Below are positions 63,973 through 64,000 of a DNA stretch of 64,000 bases, one piece after another; the first letter of the stretch is position 1; each line of letters opens with the position of its first letter. Source of the DNA: Aurantiochytrium sp. KH105 (lineage: Eukaryota; Sar; Bigyra; Thraustochytrida; Thraustochytriidae); assembly GCA_003116975.1 (NCBI GenBank), contig BGKB01000010.1:1-64000 (forward strand), written 5' to 3'. The position numbers and the translations under genes were made by a program. Below the pieces are notes generated by a model that made no database searches, was not told where the DNA came from, and saw only the letters and a list, made by a program, of their open reading frames with translations.

Positions 63973-64000
63973 ACAAATTCCTTGACCTGCATGTCGCGCG

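Noticed and set aside
1-64000. CRISPR arrays, insertion sequences, integrases, rRNA genes
   Set aside because: None is seen. Tandem repeats present are short simple or minisatellite arrays without spacer-repeat architecture, and no transposase-like frame was found.

Overview
This is a window from an intron-poor, fairly GC-rich eukaryotic (protist) nuclear chromosome. Almost every gene is one long open frame with eukaryotic domain content: a kinetochore ROD/KNTC1 homologue, a NEDD8 E1 subunit (UBA3), a PRMT3-type methyltransferase, a CEP164-type centriole protein, an inward-rectifier K+ channel, and TAZ, WW, PH, IQ and EF-hand proteins. The only intron I can place with confidence is in UBA3. 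Long Ser, Gln, Asn and Asp/Glu microsatellite tracts inside genes, SPT-type mucin linkers in a surface protein, and flagellar-type genes all suggest a flagellated stramenopile, most likely a thraustochytrid/labyrinthulomycete. That placement is inference and was not tested by any search.

Layout. 1-3.3 kb: repeat-rich DNA carrying two small paralogous genes of about 76 codons. 3.4-7.2 kb: an amidase-signature enzyme (minus) head-to-head with a Kir-type channel (plus) whose selectivity filter reads GYA instead of GYG; a decayed copy of the channel's last exonic sequence lies just downstream. 7.2-22.6 kb: KNTC1/ROD and a giant 3106-residue protein with a CCCH finger, IQ motifs and EF hands, both on the minus strand. 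23-28 kb: a TEX47-like protein, a PRMT3-like enzyme and UBA3. 29.4-38.4 kb: a HAT-repeat protein with a 700-residue low-complexity N-terminus, convergent with purine enzyme PurL. 40.5-49.4 kb: a 2954-residue nine-pass membrane protein with a large cysteine-rich modular ectodomain. 49.5-64 kb: an IQ/PH protein, CEP164, a TAZ-finger protein, a Q-rich protein with a possible CFAP97-like helix, a triple-WW/PH protein and a Q/H-rich protein that may run off the right edge.

How the genes fit together. There are no operons. Genes mostly alternate as divergent pairs (short shared 5' regions) and convergent pairs (3' ends 120-600 bp apart). PurL, UBA3, PRMT3 and KNTC1 are conserved housekeeping genes. 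CEP164, and more tentatively TEX47-like and CFAP97-like, point to basal bodies and cilia, so the organism should make a flagellated stage. The parts that I cannot match to a known protein as a whole are the tandem small-protein pair, the 3106-residue calcium/IQ protein and the 2954-residue surface protein; these, with the altered channel filter, are the best candidates for undescribed biology.
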